A stretch of DNA of 64,000 bases, taken from the NCBI RefSeq assembly GCF_012272825.1, contig NZ_JAAWWS010000139.1, forward strand, positions 1-64,000, in the 5' to 3' direction. The stretch's first letter is position 1; the number at the start of each line of letters is the position of its first letter. Position numbers and translations under genes: made by a program. Below the pieces are notes generated by a model. The model was not told where the DNA came from. It saw nothing but the letters and a program-made list of their open reading frames with translations, and made no database searches. The DNA comes from Wenzhouxiangella sp. XN79A. GTDB taxonomy: Bacteria > Pseudomonadota > Gammaproteobacteria > Xanthomonadales > Wenzhouxiangellaceae. Positions 63,399 to 64,000 of the stretch are shown piece after piece.

Positions 63399-63909
63399 CG
63401 ATGGACTCTCACGTCCCGGGTTTCTTCAAGCGTCGTGCCAGCGGTCTTCAGAGGATGAACGCGAAGATGCCCTGTTGAAAGTCCACTCCTGCGGAGCAAA
63501 GAGTTTGCTCGTATCGAAGGGCGGGTCATGGCGGCCGGCGGCGGTGGCGTCCAGGGCTTGAAGGCCATGCGTCGCTTGAAGGCCATGCGTCGGGCAAAAC
63601 GGGACAACGCTTGAGCACCGATGGCATCGGCGTTGCTGCGCTTGCCAAGCGCCTTCATGTTCGCGCACGGACGCAGTGAGCAAACCCGTAAGAACAATCC
63701 TCGGGTATCGAACTCGGGTCATCGGCTCGATGCGGCTGCGCGACAGCATTCGTTCTCGCTTCTTCTGTTTTTCTCTGCGCCTGTGCGTCTCTGCGTGAAA
63801 CCGCTTTTCCGTTCTTGTCGTTCCATCTGCCATCCATTGGGCTCTTCGCCGCTTCGCGCCGTTGCGCCCATCCCCTGAAGGAATCGGCCGCAACGCCGAA
63901 CGAAGCCTC
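63355..63909 (-). repeat. Right copy of the duplicated junction, with a phosphotransferase-start remnant
   Basis: Spacer between the DUF4168 terminator and the dehydrogenase stop. On the minus strand it carries the same blocks as 59325-59745 and ends with a remnant of the phosphotransferase start. From 63398 the frame reads MSSDQASVIDPQRKVR, against MSSNSASVIDQPREVR at the intact gene, and then loses similarity. It also contains the TTTCACGCAGAGACGCACAG dispersed-type repeat near 63780-63800 and an 18-bp perfect tandem duplication at 63556-63591. No working gene is seen. Confidence 0.75.
63556..63591. repeat. 18-bp perfect tandem duplication
   Basis: GCTTGAAGGCCATGCGTC occurs twice in direct succession (63556-63573 and 63574-63591). 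It lies in the non-coding right junction copy and is absent from the left copy, so it is probably a recent slippage event. Confidence 0.95.
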
Positions 63910-64000
63910 CTATCCCAGATACTTCTCGAATTCGGCGCGAGCGACGATCATGCGATGGACTTCGTCGGGGCCGTCGGCCAGGCGCAGGGCGCGGGCGCCG
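63910..64000 (-). CDS. Acyl-CoA dehydrogenase, C-terminal end only
   Basis: The window cuts this gene. The last 29 residues read GARALRLADGPDEVHRMIVARAEFEKYLG, typical of the C-terminus of acyl-CoA dehydrogenases of the ACAD10/11 and FadE-like groups (the LRLADGPDEVHR block lies near the FAD-binding end). The stop is TAG at 63910-63912. It runs toward the sensor/regulator module on the same strand as the phosphotransferase-family gene, its usual partner. Substrate and start cannot be seen. Confidence 0.85.
   Translation of the reverse strand, partial: GARALRLADGPDEVHRMIVARAEFEKYLG

Noticed and set aside
63426-63893. Protein gene in the spacer before the acyl-CoA dehydrogenase end
   Set aside because: It covers the dispersed GAGACGCA repeat and the 18-bp tandem duplication. 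The matching region at the left junction does not keep the frame.

Overview
This is a GC-rich chromosomal segment of a gammaproteobacterium related to the Xanthomonadales (Lysobacterales), possibly the Wenzhouxiangella-type lineages. The sequence-based reasons are a fused aspartate kinase/diaminopimelate decarboxylase, a Clp/Vfr-type CRP protein divergent from speD, a coq7 gene, an rimB-rimK pair, large-domain PstC/PstA permeases, and intergenic hairpins and dispersed repeats of the kind common in that order. Almost all of it is core metabolism and envelope or regulatory genes. I see no prophage, integrase, insertion sequence, CRISPR array or defence island.

Layout. 1-680 is the end of a 310-bp tandem repeat array. 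740-2555 holds methionine gamma-lyase and its divergent Lrp-type regulator. 2565-4167 has glycine cleavage gcvT and gcvH. 4313-7138 is an iron(III) ABC importer (binding lipoprotein and fused permease) with a Fur-box-like site. 7471-10608 carries an aldehyde dehydrogenase, cobalamin adenosyltransferase and an HDAC-family deacylase. 10609-11842 is non-coding and full of repeats. 11843-14027 has tRNA-Gly(CCC), a UspA protein and a BCCT transporter. 14125-23001 is one long minus-strand run: acyltransferase, YheT-type hydrolase, TPR/sulfotransferase-like protein, DUF2237, phosphonate-type ABC transporter (phnD, C, E, E) and a dGTPase-like HD hydrolase. 23052-32299 has a ferredoxin reductase, a PP2C phosphatase, a secreted subtilase, lysC-lysA, parE and a small membrane protein. 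32464-41362 is a complete phosphate regulon, phoB-phoR-pstS-pstC-pstA-pstB-phoU, with Pho-box-like sites before phoB and pstS and a hairpin after pstS. 41387-50492 has a WYL regulator, Zur, gltX, mltF, a repeat block, mutL, a ferredoxin, a DUF481 protein and coq7. 50527-58163 has speD, clp, ppc, a ThrE-type exporter, a PHA-system protein, rimB and rimK.

58242-64000 is the most unusual part. A phosphotransferase-family gene and the 3' end of an acyl-CoA dehydrogenase gene lie about 4.6 kb apart on the same strand. Between them sit a sensor kinase/sigma-54 response regulator pair and a divergent gene for a DUF4168 periplasmic protein preceded by a sigma-54-type -24/-12 promoter. Both edges of this module carry related copies of the same dehydrogenase-end/spacer/phosphotransferase-start junction, as if the module had entered by duplicating that junction. 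It looks like a self-contained sensory circuit and is the best candidate here for an undescribed system.

Regulatory logic visible in the DNA: Pho boxes tie phoB and pstS to phosphate starvation; a Fur-like site lies before the iron importer; sigma-70 promoters precede tRNA-Gly and clp; intrinsic terminators follow the subtilase and DUF4168 genes. Functions are assigned from recognised motifs and family resemblance, without database searches.
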